Shown: piece by piece, positions 51,743 through 64,000 of the stretch
How positions within the stretch are numbered: the stretch's first letter is position 1
Layout of the letters: every line of letters begins with the position of its first letter
Source: Drosophila miranda
Lineage: Eukaryota; Arthropoda; Insecta; Diptera; Drosophilidae
Reading direction: 5' to 3'
Length of the DNA: 64,000 nt
NCBI RefSeq assembly: GCF_003369915.1
Contig: NC_046678.1
Location: 868,001 to 932,000, forward strand
Notes under the pieces: model-generated
Databases searched by the model: none
The model's input: the letters and a program-made list of their open reading frames with translations, nothing else
What the model was told of the DNA's origin: nothing
Program-made: the position numbers and the translations under genes

Positions 51743-51907
51743 AACTACATGAATGAATTAACTTTTTTGACTATTTTATTTCGAATTATGTAAGGTAAAG
51801 AATGTTTGAGGTTGATTTCCAATGCTTAAAACTTAGCAACAGCCGCATAAATTAATGTAAATTTTGATTATCTGTGACAAGAAATGACAAGTAGTCATAT
51901 TTACAAT

Positions 51908-54900
51908 TTAAAGAGAAATTTCTTCATTTATTATTTTTTCCTGTCCCAAGAGGTTATCAATTTTTGAAAGATCAGGGTGATCTGTTGTCCCTTTTACAGG
52001 ATACACAAGTTTTTTAAGATGAGTTGCCATAGGAATGTTAGTTTTGGTTGATATAATATCTGTGAAAAGAGTAGAACGGATTACAGATTAATTTCTGATG
52101 TATTCTTATAACCTTAGCCTTAAACTTAATCTTAAATTACATTAATTAAGTAATTAATGAAATATGTGTATTTTTAGTACGGTATGTAAACATCGAATAG
52201 CTTTGTCATTTACCAATCGATAGATTTCAACATAGATGTTTTCGAAACTTCAATTCATTAAAATTTTAGCCATGGATAGCTTTACACCAAAAGAACCCGC
52301 TGAAATAGTGAAGCATCGAAAATAGTCGTTAAATTGTTCTAATTCAACGCGTATATCGCAAAAGTATTGCGACAAACAGGGACTGACAAGACTATTCGTC
52401 GTTTGGCGTCGAACTTTTTTTCCGTATAAAGGGCAATTAACACAACAAATTTTGAGGAAAGATCATCCACGTCATTTGGAATACGGCTAAATATTCCAAA
52501 CAGGTCAACGAAAATTCCCAGCACGTCTGTTAAAAAGAGGCGATATTGACTAGCCACCCAGAACGCTTGATTAAATGGATGTGTGTAACGTCCGACTCCG
52601 AATCGTTTCCGACCCCATAAAGTATATATATTCTGGATCAGCATCAATAGTCGAGTCCATTGAGCCCTGTCTGTCTGTCCGTCCCTATGAGCGCCTAGTT
52701 CTCAAAGACTAACAGCTAGAGCAACGAAATTTTATGTATAAATGGGTATATACAATGTTCACATACTGTACTGAAAGATGGCACACCTTGTAAATAGAAC
52801 ACAAAAAAAAACCATAAAATTAAACCGGTTATTTAAATACCTGTTTCAGCATAAAACTTCTTAGTCCGATTTGTACTGGGTTCATAGTCCTTATTTTTTT
52901 GACGGGTTGACCGAAAGTAATTTTGAAGTATATTTACATTATACGTTTCTTTGGCTATGTCTGAGTTGTCCGAGTCCTTCATAAAACAAAAATGATTAAT
53001 ACATAGCTATAAAATAGTATGAAGTATTTTTAGATAACGAAGTAAACAAAAGCAAAATAAAAGGAACAATTTATAGTGTATATATTTTAGTATAAAGCAC
53101 CTACATATGTACATATATACATATGTTCATTTGTATATATGTATAAGCATACCATTGTGAACATTGTTACCTTTTCGTCATTTTCCACACTGGCGATATT
53201 GGTGTTTTTTTCAATATATTTTGAGTTTTTAATATCCCCTATTCCTGAGCTATTGATTCGCTGAAAATCAGGTATCAGATGAGCCGCTGGCAGCTTTAAG
53301 GTATCTGTGTCCGGAATCCTCCAAACTTTAAGATCATCATTCCAAAATGAATTTTCTAAAATAACGGTGGGACACCTAGTAGAAAATTAATTTATGTGTT
53401 ATGTTGTATACCAAAAATGTGGATTGTTACCAATTTTTTCCGTTTCTTCGAAGAATAGGTTGAACTTTACTAAATAATTGTTGAAAAAATTTTATATTAC
53501 GTCCGAGATTTCGAATTTCATCTAAATAGTCCTCTCGATCTAGTTGAAACTCGGAGTTTAAATCAGCAACTTCTCTTTCAAGCATTTTAATTTTTTGTCT
53601 GCAGATTCTAATATGCTCATTTTTTATGTTTATTTCCTGTGTAATACTGGCATAATGACCTTGTAAAAGGTCTCGATCCTCGCTTTCGACTCTACTTAAT
53701 GCGTTGGCAATGGCGCTCAAGTGGCGTTGTGCTGCTATTTTTCGTACTCGATGCCGTTCCCTTAGCTGCAAATCATTAGCACGTTCACCTCCAATCAATG
53801 TGCGTTTAATAAAATCGATACGATTTCGTGCTTGTAGTTGCAGCTCATCACTTGATTCGGAAACCTTTGGTTTATTTAGCTCAGATAGGTAGTCTATTTC
53901 AGGTTTTGGTGTCGGGAAATTCATATTGGCAATGTCCAAGTCTGCACTTGGACTTTGCAAATCAGAATTTATATGAGATAATTGTATTATATTGTTATCT
54001 TCATCTTTTCTACGGAATATTTTTTGTTCGGATTCTTCGAGCATTCTTTTTAAATGTAATATTTCACTTTGATACTGACGAAGTTGAGCATCTTTTGGAT
54101 CTTCGTTAATTTTTGGTTTATTTGAAATATTCTTTGCCCTGCTAGCGTAACGCAGTGTGGATAGAGTCTCGTCGTAGTTTGAGTCTGCTGGTGAAATACA
54201 TGATATCATGAGAGTTTTTGTATTGCCTCCTAAAGAGTCCTATATATGTGTATATATATATTATATTATATAATAAAAAAATTACATGCGCTATGTTTTT
54301 ATTTATTTTGTGTATTTACCTGCAGCAGTCGTGTAAGTTTTGAATCCCTATATGGTACATGTTTTGATTTACTATCGACCAATGATGAAATTACGTTTCC
54401 CAAAGCAGAAAGCGACAAATTAATTTTTGTAGCCTCTTTAAATCGCGAACCCTGAGCTCCAGTCTTACGCTGTCTTTCAGAACCTGCCAAATCAACCAAA
54501 CTTAATTTTCCGCGACGAATTCCTCCCATTATATCCCCCGATGGAATACTCGATACTGATGAGGAAGAAGGTCCTTGAAATTGCTCCAAACTTATTGTAA
54601 ATATAGTGTGCGAGCGGGAGCTTTGTTCATTCATTAGAGTAGTAGCTGTAACACGGTTTTTGTTGCCTAATTTGAGCCAATAATAGCATTGTTTTGCATT
54701 GATTACTGGTTGTGTAGTTAAAGTTGGCACTGTCACTCCCACGCCTGGCATTTCTTTGAGCGGATGATTCATAATACCCGTAGAATCAGACAATAAATCT
54801 CGAATATTTTCATTGTAAATTTCCAAATAACTTACTAAAGCCAAATACCTAATATTAGTGGCCATAGATATTGTTTCAAAAATATGTTCAAAGCATCTGG

Positions 54901-56421
54901 GTATTATTCCGCAATTATAACCATCTTTAGCGCTACCATCGCCCTTTTAACGAGATACAAAATTATTACTTCAGCAACAACAAAATAAAATTCCGTTACC
55001 TGCATCGTATGTGTTTTACCACATCCAGTCTGGCCATAGGCAAATATAGTGCCATTGTATCCATCTAACGTGCTCTCCACTAAAGAATAGCACATTTCGT
55101 TATAAATAACTTCAGTTTTTGAGATCATGTCGTACACACTATCGAAGGTGAACATTTTTTTTTGACTATTACGGGCTGACGGATTTAGCACAGATATTGC
55201 GTATTCATTAATTTCAACAATGTTCTGTAGAAAACCAAATAAATAATAAAATGTGTATAAATTAAATTTTTTCAATTAGCTCGGTAAAAATTTTGTCTTT
55301 CTTCATTCTGCCTATACACACTCAGTTTTTTTCATTTTAGAGCTTAAAGAGTATAGTGGTATACATATGTATCGTCATACCATGATGTGAAGGCGTCTTT
55401 CGGCATTATGAGGACCACTATTGCATGAACAGTTGACAGTTGACCGTCAAGAACAATCTTGAATCATGTATCCTCTTCTGTGATACAGAATAATTTTACA
55501 GTCGCGCAAAAAAAAGCTCTCGTCAATTAATACGAAAAAATTGTAATCAAATACAGCCACGGTTACTTAAGCAATTTTTTTTATCATTTTAACTGGTGTT
55601 GAATCATGAACTTCTTAACTTTCACCGGAAACAGAGCCACAATTGACGGTATGATTGTTTAAGTAGAAGCGAATCAAATGCCAAAAAAGTTTTCAAGGCA
55701 AATCTTTTTTTTTTTTGAATATTGTCAAAAGCAAAAAAGTTAACTTTTTCGATAGAAAAAAGTGGGATGAACAATTCTGACTGGTACACAACCATTTTTT
55801 GAGCGGAAGATTTTAGAGAATTGAGGCAAACCAATCTTCAAATACGGATTGTACTTTACTACCACAATCCGAGCTCTCAGACATAGAACCACTCAACACA
55901 TTTTTTTATCCACCCATACTTTGGAATCAAGGAATCATCTTCCTTGCAGACATTTCCTGAAATCTATTGAATTATTTTTGTTTCAAAAAATTTGAGTGGT
56001 CAACGTTTTTTCAACGCCGAAAGAGGCTGGCGAAGGCTTGTTTCAAAACTTGTCAGTCCAAAACCGATTTTTCAATATATTGATTTACAACTACTTAAGG
56101 TTGATATCATACATATTTTTTCTGTATTGATTTTTTTTTTTGTTTTTTTAACACCTATTCCTGTTTTTTCGTCTTTTGTGTATTTTACATGCATACATAT
56201 GTACATACATACATATGTATTGTAAATACCTAAATAATAAAAAATTAGTAATGTAATTAATAAGATTCAATAAAAAAATCCATAATAATTTTGGGTCTGC
56301 ATTTACTTTAAAAGTTTTGTTAGAATTAATATTATTTAACTGAACTTACTTCACATTTACTTTCATTTTCTTTTCGGTTCATAGGTCGACAGCGCACCAC
56401 AACTTTTACATTTTCACTCAT
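51908..56421 (-). CDS. Kif3C: Kinesin motor protein, kinesin-2 type (Kif3C / CG17461 homologue)
   Basis: Seven exons with consistent phase: 56350-56421, 55000-55224, 54320-54943, 53431-54239, 53171-53375, 52841-52976, 51908-52059; about 740 residues. The motor is N-terminal: [11 protein letters not shown], the P-loop [11 protein letters not shown] (Cys where most kinesins have Thr), NEQSSRSH (switch I), DLAGSERQ (switch II), [15 protein letters not shown] across a junction, and the neck [15 protein letters not shown] block followed by [15 protein letters not shown], which is characteristic of kinesin-2. A coiled coil and a linker rich in Glu/Arg follow (about residues 395-570), then a divergent tail. 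Intron 1 (55225-56349) and the last intron (with a DINE-1 fragment) are long. Plus-end-directed microtubule transport is the family role; cargo is unknown. Confidence 0.9.
52570..52740 (+). mobile_element. DINE-1 fragment in the last kinesin intron
   Basis: GGATGTGTGTAACGTCCGAC, TTTCCGACCCCATAAAGTAT, GGATCAGCATCAATAG and CTGTCTGTCTGTCCGTCC, then AGAGCAACGA. Only the 5' third is present and it is antisense to the gene. Confidence 0.75.
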
Positions 56422-56935
56422 TTTCGCTCGATAGTCAAACTACTAATGGCGCGTCCAATCCCCAGAATAAAATTATATTATACAACACATGAATATGTAC
56501 ATATATACTACAGGTTACATATACTAGAAAGGTAACCGCAACTTCGCTGTTGTGGCAGTCTGATGTAATTACATACATATATACATACATATGTACATTT
56601 CTAGAAGCCAACCTTATTTTAAACACTGGCTTAGCTTCAGACGAAAAAGAAACTTGAGAGAAAATTGTATTGCCAAACAGTCACTAGGGCAAACAGTTGA
56701 TTTATACAAATAAAATAAAAATAAATAAATAAATAAAAAATATAAATAAAAAATCGGCAGACCCACATCATAAATCTACCATAAAATATTTTTGACCCAC
56801 CTTTTATTATGTGACCGGTCAAAAAAACACACAAAATAGATTGTGTTTCCTGGAATTATCCTTATTGAACCGGCTATTAAAACTTGCTCTTTTTCTGTAA
56901 TCCGCCCCGAACTGAATCAGTCTCTAGTTTTTATA

Positions 56936-57508
56936 GGGGTATATATTAGATTTGTGGTGAAAATGGATGTGTGTAAAGTCCAGATGGAAGCTTTAGTGAC
57001 CCCTCTAAAAATATTCGCGAAACTAAAACGCAGAATCGTAGAGAATGACAATATCTTCTAGACTGCAGAATCTGAACCAGATCGTATCAATTTAATAGAC
57101 AGAATGAAGAAAACAATTTTGTTCTCTCTAGCTCTGCCTCTCTCTAACACACAGGTTGCCTTTGCCTATTGCTAAAAGTGAGCGCCTAAATCTCAGAGAC
57201 TATAAGATCTAGAGCAGCCAAATTTGGTATCCACACTCCTGAGATATCGAACCTGCAAAAGTGTATTCTAAAATTTCGCCCCACAACCTTCCGCCTCCGC
57301 AAAGGACGAAAGTTTGTGGCATCCACTACTTGAAGGTACGAGAAAATTAAATACCCACAATCATAGAGAATGACCATATCTACCACAGTTTCGAATCTGG
57401 ATTAGATCAGATAATTTGTATAGCTAAAAGGAACAAATCAATTTGCAGTGGCTAAGTAGCGCCGACGACACGCACTGACACGTTTGCTGCCTCTCCCGCA
57501 CGCACTCT
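56936..57508 (+). mobile_element. DINE-1 Helitron, internally deleted
   Basis: Starts GGGGTATATATTAGATTTGT and GGATGTGTGTAAAGTCCAGA, then jumps to CGCAGAATCGTAGAGAATGA, and ends near CTGCCTCTCCCGCACGCACT. It lacks the terminal hairpin. First of three same-orientation copies upstream of the glutamate receptor. Confidence 0.78.
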
Positions 57509-57818
57509 AGATTTAGTTTTTTTAAATTAAATATATTAATTTTTTTTAATAATTAGGATTGTATTTTGTATTTTTGATTATAAAATAATATCACTGATAC
57601 AAATTATGTTGTTTGCTGTTACTGTTAGAGAAACTTATACAACAGTCACAGAAAAATTACAACGATTTAGAATAAATAAAAAATAATAAAAAAAACAAAA
57701 AATTCGTGTCATCAAGGTCGAAAAATGATCTGTCAATTATTCAATTATCTGTCCAGATTTTCTATGGTTCTCTTAGATCAACCTGTTGGGCAGGTAGACT
57801 GGAATTCATGACTTTATT

Positions 57819-58910
57819 ATACCCGATACTCAAAATGAGTATTGGGGTATATTAGATTTGTGGTAAAAGTGGATGTGTGTAACGTCCAGAAGGAATCGTT
57901 TCCGACCCCATAAAGTATATATATTTTTGATCAGCATCAATAGCCGAGTCGATTGAGCCCTGTCTGTCTGTCCGTCCGTCCGTCTGTCCGTCTGTCCGTC
58001 TGTCATCAAAGACTATAAGAGCTAGAGCAACGATGTTTTGGATCCAGACTTCTGTGATATGTCACTGCTACAAAAATATTTCAAAACTTCGCCCCGCCCA
58101 CTTCCGCCCCCACAAAGGACGAAAATCTGTGGCATCCTCAATTTTAAGGATATGAGAAAACCAAAAACGTAGAGTTGTAGAGAATGACCATATCTTTAAG
58201 ACTGCGGAATCTGAATTGGATCGTATTATTATTATAGCCAGCATCAAGAAAACAATTTCATTTTTTCTCGCTCTATCTCTCTCTAACACACACGTAGCAT
58301 TGGCGGCTTTGCTTAGAGTCAAACATTAGCGCCTAGATCTCAGAGACTACAAAAGCTAGAGCAACCAAATTTGGTATCCACACTCCTAATATATCGGACC
58401 GAGACGAGTTTGTTTCAAAATTTCGCCACACCCCCTTCCGCCCCCGCAAAGGACGAAAATCTGGGGATATTCAAAAATCTCAGAGACTATTAAGGCTAGA
58501 GTAACCAAATTTGGTATCCGCACTCCTGTTAGATCTTACTATAAAACGTGTATCTCAAAATTTCGCCCCACCCCCTTCCGCTCACACAAAAGACGAAAAT
58601 CTGGTGCATCCACAATATTGCACATTCGAGAAAACTAAAAACGCAGAATCATAGATAATGACCATATCTATCAGATTGCTGAATCTGGATCAGATCAGAT
58701 CATTTTTATAGCCAATAGGAACAAATCAATTTGCAGTGGCTACGCAGCGCCCGACGTCACGCTCAGACTGATTTTCTGTCTCTCTCGCACGCACTCTTTG
58801 TCGTGTCGTTTAATATTAGCGGCGTCTGCCGGAGGAGAGCCATACTGACTTAGTATCGGGTATAACCGTAGAGTTGCGGTGTCCGCAGCAACTCACAACG
58901 TTCCCCCTCG
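57819..58910 (+). mobile_element. DINE-1 / ISY-like Helitron, full length
   Basis: 1092 bases, the best-preserved copy. 5' end ATACCCGATACTCAAAATGA; tetranucleotide tract of CTGT/CCGT units at about 57960-58005; CTATCTCTCTCTAACACACA at about 58270; 3' end ACTTAGTATCGGGTATAACC, then the hairpin GAGTTGC..GCAACTC and ACAACGTTCCCCCTCG. Noncoding. Confidence 0.9.
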
Positions 58911-59520
58911 TTTTTTAAACTGAGCTTGTTGCTTTGTTTAAGTAGCCGGCACATTTTCTGGTCGTTACCCACCAACTTGTTCCTTACGTAGATGTCTTAC
59001 AATGTCTTTTGGAGATGTCTTACAACTGCAGATTTATGCATACTAGAAGGTGTTCCCCTCGCTATTATCTCTCTCATTTCTGGGTTTTCTAGTGCTGCTC
59101 CAGATCACACTTTCTTATAAATAGGATAACGTTAAAAAGTCGCCGTTGTGTCAGGCGAATAGTTATTTCTGACCAAGTCTTTCACTCAGAGCTCTTTCTT
59201 TCACTCCCTTCGTCTATTTTTTAGTGTTGGTGTGCGTGTTAGTCGACTTTTGTGACATAACTTAAATTTTTGGTAGCTGTTAACCTTTAAAATTACCGGT
59301 ATGGTCTTGACAAGAACACACCACCCGACCCTCTCTAGTTAAGGCGCCTATAGACAAACTCTAGGACAGAGTCACTTAGCATTTGGCTGTTATATATACA
59401 TAATTCCGAAAGTTTATAATTTCAAACTACTGTTCCATATGATCTTTTGGGAAAATAACAGCAACTACACCGATTTTGAATAGACGAGCTATTCCCTAAG
59501 CTTAGATGATTTTAATATTT

Positions 59521-59912
59521 TTATACCTGATACTCAAAGTGTATAGAAGCCAGAAGGAAGTGCTATCGACCCTATAAAGTTCATACATATTCATATTCTT
59601 GATCAGAGCAACCTGTGACAATACAACTGCATTTCAAAATTTCGCCCCGTCCTCTTCCGTACAGCATCCACAGTTTTGAAGAGAAAACTAAAAACTCAGA
59701 GTTATAGGAAACGACCATATCTACCAGGTTGACGAATCTGGATCTGATCGGATTATTATTATAGCCAGAAGAAACAAGTCCATTTTCAGCTGCTACGCCA
59801 CGCCGTCCACGCGCTTACTCATTTTCTGTCTCTCTCTAACACACTCTTCGTAGTGCAATGTGTGCGTCCTCTGGCGGAGGTGAGCCAAACTGACTGAGTA
59901 TCTGGTATAAAT
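59521..59912 (+). mobile_element. DINE-1 fragment
   Basis: ATACCTGATACTCAAAGTGT, CCAGAAGGAAGTG, TTCTTGATCAGAGCAACC, TTTCGCCCCG and a 3' part with ACTGAGTATCTGGTATAAAT. Heavily deleted internally. Confidence 0.72.
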
Positions 59913-59919
59913 GAAGAAT

Positions 59920-60900
59920 GAAGTTCCAGCTCCTTAAAAGTGGAATTGCTTATAAATTTTTTCCATAAAATTTTATAAATGTTTATATAAGCAAATAAGC
60001 GTTTCTTAGAAATACTTCCAGCTTGTTTTAGCTGTAAATGTATAATGTATCTCATTCGACAAGAACCGGCTGCATTTATCATTTGTTATCCACTTTCCAT
60101 AGACAATGTGCTGCGTGCGAAAAATAACCGATGATTTGGTAAAATATTCGTACCTTTAGTCTTCTTTGAGCATCTTTAATGATTTGAGCATATTTTGTTG
60201 GGAATTAATGCCACCAAAGAACTAAGCTCTTAAAATATAACCAAACCATTTGAAGAAACATTAAAATTTGTAAAAAGCTCATATATGAATGTATCTCCGG
60301 CTCTTTTAATTTATGGACACGAATAAAAAATCCTACGAGAGGTTTTTTTTTTAACATTTTAGGGTATTTTATTAATTATAAGTATAATGCGCAATGTGTT
60401 CCACTCATCTATGCTTACCATTTAATTTTTGTCTCGTATTATAGTTTTCATTCTGTTGTACAGTTAAATTTGTTTAAAACGTAAATTTTTCTAAAAGTTT
60501 ATAGATATGAATTTGTACCGGTTACTTCAGTTATAGCCATTTTAGCATATTTGTTTTTTTGAATCTAGCTTTTTTTTACTTTGCCAGAACCTCAGCAGAG
60601 GTTTCAAATTTGACGCACGCGCTTCAGAGGACAGGCGGCAGGCGCACAAATGTGGGGGTGAAAAACATTGAGCTTGTGGCCAAAAACTGACTTTTATTTA
60701 TGTATTTTTGTTGATAAATTTATCGTGTTGTATTTACGTGAAATCAATAAAGTTTTAAATGATAAAGAAATAACACCAAAACAAAGTTAATCGATTCGAA
60801 TGATGGTAATATAAAAAGCAATGATTTTTTTTTAATTGCAGTCTGTTCTACTTCCATTTCCATGTGGTTCAGATTCATGTTATGACTGCAATGTAAGACA
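59920..60900. other. Upstream region of the glutamate receptor
   Basis: AT-rich with no domain-bearing frame. A poly-T tract followed by TTGCAG at 60829-60841 looks like a splice acceptor, so a 5' noncoding exon probably lies further upstream. Confidence 0.45.
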
Positions 60901-60913
60901 CAATTTGCAAATC

Positions 60914-63900
60914 ATGTTTTATTGCTTTTGTAAGGTACGACAACGATACAAACGGGAAATAGTTATTAACGAAACGAAAATCAACGACAGTAATTTTACC
61001 AGACTATGTTTTGTATATATATTATTATCAATGGTTTTCATTGCCAATGCTCTACCACCAGTAATTCGATTAGGTACGTTACACCTCACATTTATAACGC
61101 TATCACGTGAATGAACCATCAATTAATATTTTTGCTATCTGCATTGCCAAAGGTGCAATATTTACAGAAGATGAACGCGAGAGCAGTATCGAATCTGCAT
61201 TTAAGTACGCAATATACCGCATCAACAGGGAAAAGTCTCTTTTACCCAACACTCAACTTATATATGACATTGAATATGTTCCGCGCGATGACTCTTTTCG
61301 GACAACAAAAAAGGTTTGCCGACAATTGGAGGCTGGAGTTCAAGCGATTTTTGGTCCAACAGACCCATTGCTTGCTGGTCATGTACAATCTATATGCGAA
61401 GCGTATGACATTCCCCACATAGAAGTTCGCATTGACCTTGAAATGAATTCCAAAGAGTTTTCAGTCAATTTATATCCATCTCACAATGTTCTAACATTAG
61501 CATATAGGGACTTAATGGTATACCTAAATTGGACAAAAGTCGCCATAATTTACGAAGAAGATTATGGTAATTTGTACTATATTTTAAGTGCTACAGTTTA
61601 ACATTGAAATTTTTTATTTAGGACTTTTTAATTTGATGCACTCCTCGAATGAGATGAAAACCGAAATGTATATAAGGCAAGCTAGTCCGGAGACCTACCG
61701 TCAAGTTTTACGCGCCATTCGCCAAAAGGAAATTTACAAAATAATAGTTGACACAAGTCCATCGAATATAAAAACATTTTTCAGATCCGTACGAAAAATA
61801 TTTGTGATTTGATTTAAACATACATACATATATACATATGTACATGTACATGTAGCACTACAGTGCTATTTGGGGAATTTTGAATGATTTTATACATTGC
61901 AAAAATTCACAAACAGTAATCCAAGTGGGATCAAATTGTAGGTATCTATGAAGAAAAATATTAAAATATTTTCGGAAAAACAACCAAAGTTTAATAAGAT
62001 TAAATATCGCCTTGTTTTAAGATTTATTTTTTTGACCCGTATAAGGTTCCGAACTCTATAACTTATCAGTTTTCTTCGCTGCAGTAATACAAATTAAAAA
62101 AATAATAATTCAGATAGGCTAATAAAAAAATATGATTTGAAACGTTGTATTTTTCCAATATTTTGTTTTGCCATCTTATTTAAAAAACAATGATAGTTTA
62201 ACAATCGCTGCGGATTGTGTTTGCAGTTGCAGGTATCTACAATTCTTTAAGACCTAAATGGCAATATTATTGTATGTACATATATATATGTATATATGAA
62301 AATAAGAACATGAAGAAAATACATATCAATACATCTCTGATATTTTCTATGACTTGAATAACTATTAATGAAATTTCAGATACTACAATTGCAAATGAAT
62401 GACCACCGATATCACTATATGTTTACAACGTTTGTAAGTATTTATATATATGTATTTGTATATGTATATGTATATATATATATATGTATATGTATATATG
62501 TATATATGTATATGTATATATATATGTATATGTATCTTGTATCATAAAAAGATAAACATCAAATAAAAATGTAATTTAACAGGATTTGGAAACGTATGAT
62601 TTAGAGGACTTTAGATACAACAGCGTAAATATTACGGCGTTTCGTTTAGTTGATGTCGGTAGCAAAAGATATTTGGAAGTTATTGATCAAATGCAGAAGC
62701 TACAACACAATGGATTGGACATGATCAATGGAATCCCATATATACAGGTTAAAAACAAAGACTCGTTTAAATTCGTGTATAAAAGAAAAATTGCAATTGT
62801 CTGAATACTTTCAGACTGAGTCTGCGCTGATGTTCGATTCGGTGTATGCATTTGCGACTGGATTACACTTTCTTTATTTGGATGATGGTAGCCCAAAAAT
62901 TTCGGTTAAAAACTTATCCTGCACCTCTGACGTAACCTGGGATGATGGTCTTTCATTGTATAACTATATAAATTCAGTAAGCTCCAAATTAAATTAATAA
63001 TAATAATAACATTCTGAAAAAGAAGGGTATCATTATTTTTCCAAATTTTTCCACCATGTCCCTTAATTTGAACGTACATATGAAAATCAGAACAAAAACA
63101 AAATTACGTAGAAACAAAGACACGATGAACTAACAACTCATATTTAGTTAAGGCTTATTATTTTGTTTAGTGCTGTTTTCTTGTTTTTTTTTGGATCCAC
63201 TATGTCCTTTATATCGCGGAACAATCGGACGGTTTAGTTGTCAAATTTAGTTGATATAATTTACGCAGAAAAATGTTGTTTTGTTTCGACAGTTCGTATT
63301 TTCCGGATTGGGAATATAAAAATAGCGAGTATTTTCTACTATGCAGGGAGACTTTATGGAGAAGAAAGGAGACTACACGAGAGGTTCTCAACAATTCTGA
63401 GCCAAGTCTGACTATTTCTAGTGAATAACCTGACAATCTAACAGTCGGCCTGTGGATTTGCGCATTCGTTACAAAATAAAACTACGAAAGCATTCCATAT
63501 ACATTTGTTCAAAAAAAGAACCATTTGCTCAATATTCTTTAACGCACACCGGGACGGTAGATATATTCATATGTACATATTTATACATATCTAAAGACAA
63601 ATAATGCATCATTGTATGTTTTTTGTTTTTTTTTTCTTTTCAGGCTGCAATAGATGGACTGACTGGTAATGTCAATTTTGTGGAAGGTCGTCGAAACAAA
63701 TTCAAAATTGACATTTTAAAATTGAAGCATGAAAAAATTCAAAAGGTCGGTTATTGGGAATCAGATATGGGAGTTAATATATCAGATCCAACAGCATTTT
63801 ACGACTCGAATATCGCAAATATAACTCTAGTGGTTATGACAAGAGAGGTTTGTTTTTTTACATATGTACGTGTGTATATATGAATATATTGTACATAGTG

Positions 63901-64000
63901 TATTATGTACGTATGTCTGTGCATAAGTTACATTGCATATATTTTAGGAGCGACCATATGTTATGGTAAAGGAGGATACAAATCTTACGGGAAATGTCAA
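60914..64000 (+). CDS. Kainate-type ionotropic glutamate receptor (5' part, runs off the window)
   Basis: Exons: 60914-61073, 61153-61566, 61622-61788, 62380-62433, 62583-62747, 62815-62976, 63644-63847 and from 63948 to the edge; phases agree throughout. It begins with a hydrophobic signal segment (LCFVYILLSMVFIANA), then the amino-terminal domain: IFTEDERES, FGPTDPLLAGHVQSICEAYD, WTKVAIIYEEDYG, MNDHRYHYMFTTFDLETYDL and ALMFDSVYAFATGLH. The last exons enter the ligand-binding domain: KIQKVGYWES and EERPYVMVKED. The membrane part lies outside the window. The ATG at 60914 precedes the signal segment by about 35 residues, so a start at a nearer Met is possible. D. melanogaster chromosome 4 carries two such genes, CG9935 (Ekar) and CG11155, and I cannot decide between them. 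Confidence 0.9.
62434..62540. repeat. TATATG/TATATA microsatellite in a receptor intron
   Basis: Nearly pure ATGTAT/TATATA units in the intron between 62433 and 62583. A likely length-variable simple repeat. Confidence 0.85.

Noticed and set aside
55622..55834. 70-codon minus-strand frame in kinesin intron 1
   Set aside because: It falls between two well-phased exons and has no family match.
62748..62804. Extension of the receptor exon beyond CAG at 62747
   Set aside because: It ends in a stop and the receptor sequence resumes in phase after a canonical GT-AG intron of 67 bases.

Overview
This is a eukaryotic, intron-rich window that reads as Drosophila Muller element F (the dot chromosome, chromosome 4 of D. 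melanogaster). Seven gene models can be followed exon by exon with GT-AG junctions and consistent codon phase: an EPLIN-like LIM-domain gene (CG33521-like), PIP4K, Mitf, Arf102F, pleiohomeotic (pho), a kinesin-2-type motor gene (Kif3C/CG17461-like) and the 5' part of a kainate-type ionotropic glutamate receptor. From memory all of these are fourth-chromosome genes in D. melanogaster. Six look complete; the receptor runs off the right edge. The species is not D. melanogaster. The abundant ~1.1 kb DINE-1/Helitron copies resemble the ISY-type elements of the obscura group, but that is an inference.

Layout. 1-8.5 kb: an imperfect foldback repeat, then a minus-strand gypsy-group errantivirus (17.6/297-like; LTRs 1638-2229 and 7898-8489, ATAT target duplication) inserted beside DINE-1 remnants. 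8.5-13.7 kb: repeats only (a full-length DINE-1, a LINE 3' end). 13.7-17.5 kb: LIM gene (+). 20.3-22.8 kb: PIP4K (-), convergent with it, with a DINE-1 copy between. 23.8-24.5 kb: decayed BEL/Pao gag. 25.8-40.8 kb: Mitf (+) with two alternative first exons; its 8 kb intron holds a DINE-1 and a decayed CR1-clade LINE. 43.0-43.8 kb: Arf102F (-). 46.2-48.3 kb: pho (+). 48.7-50.0 kb: a Helitron helicase remnant and a small TIR element. 51.9-56.4 kb: kinesin (-). 56.9-59.9 kb: three DINE-1 copies in tandem orientation. 60.9-64.0 kb: glutamate receptor (+).

The genes do not form a pathway or operon: they are independent single-copy housekeeping, signalling, chromatin and neuronal genes set in repeat-dense DNA, as is typical for this chromosome. 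PIP4K and Mitf are both tied to lysosome/TOR signalling in animals, but nothing here shows co-regulation beyond their divergent arrangement. I found no tRNA, rRNA or CRISPR. I see no convincing undescribed system; the most unusual items are the repeat structures, the Mitf exon architecture, and a few GC-rich or unassigned islands listed in the findings.
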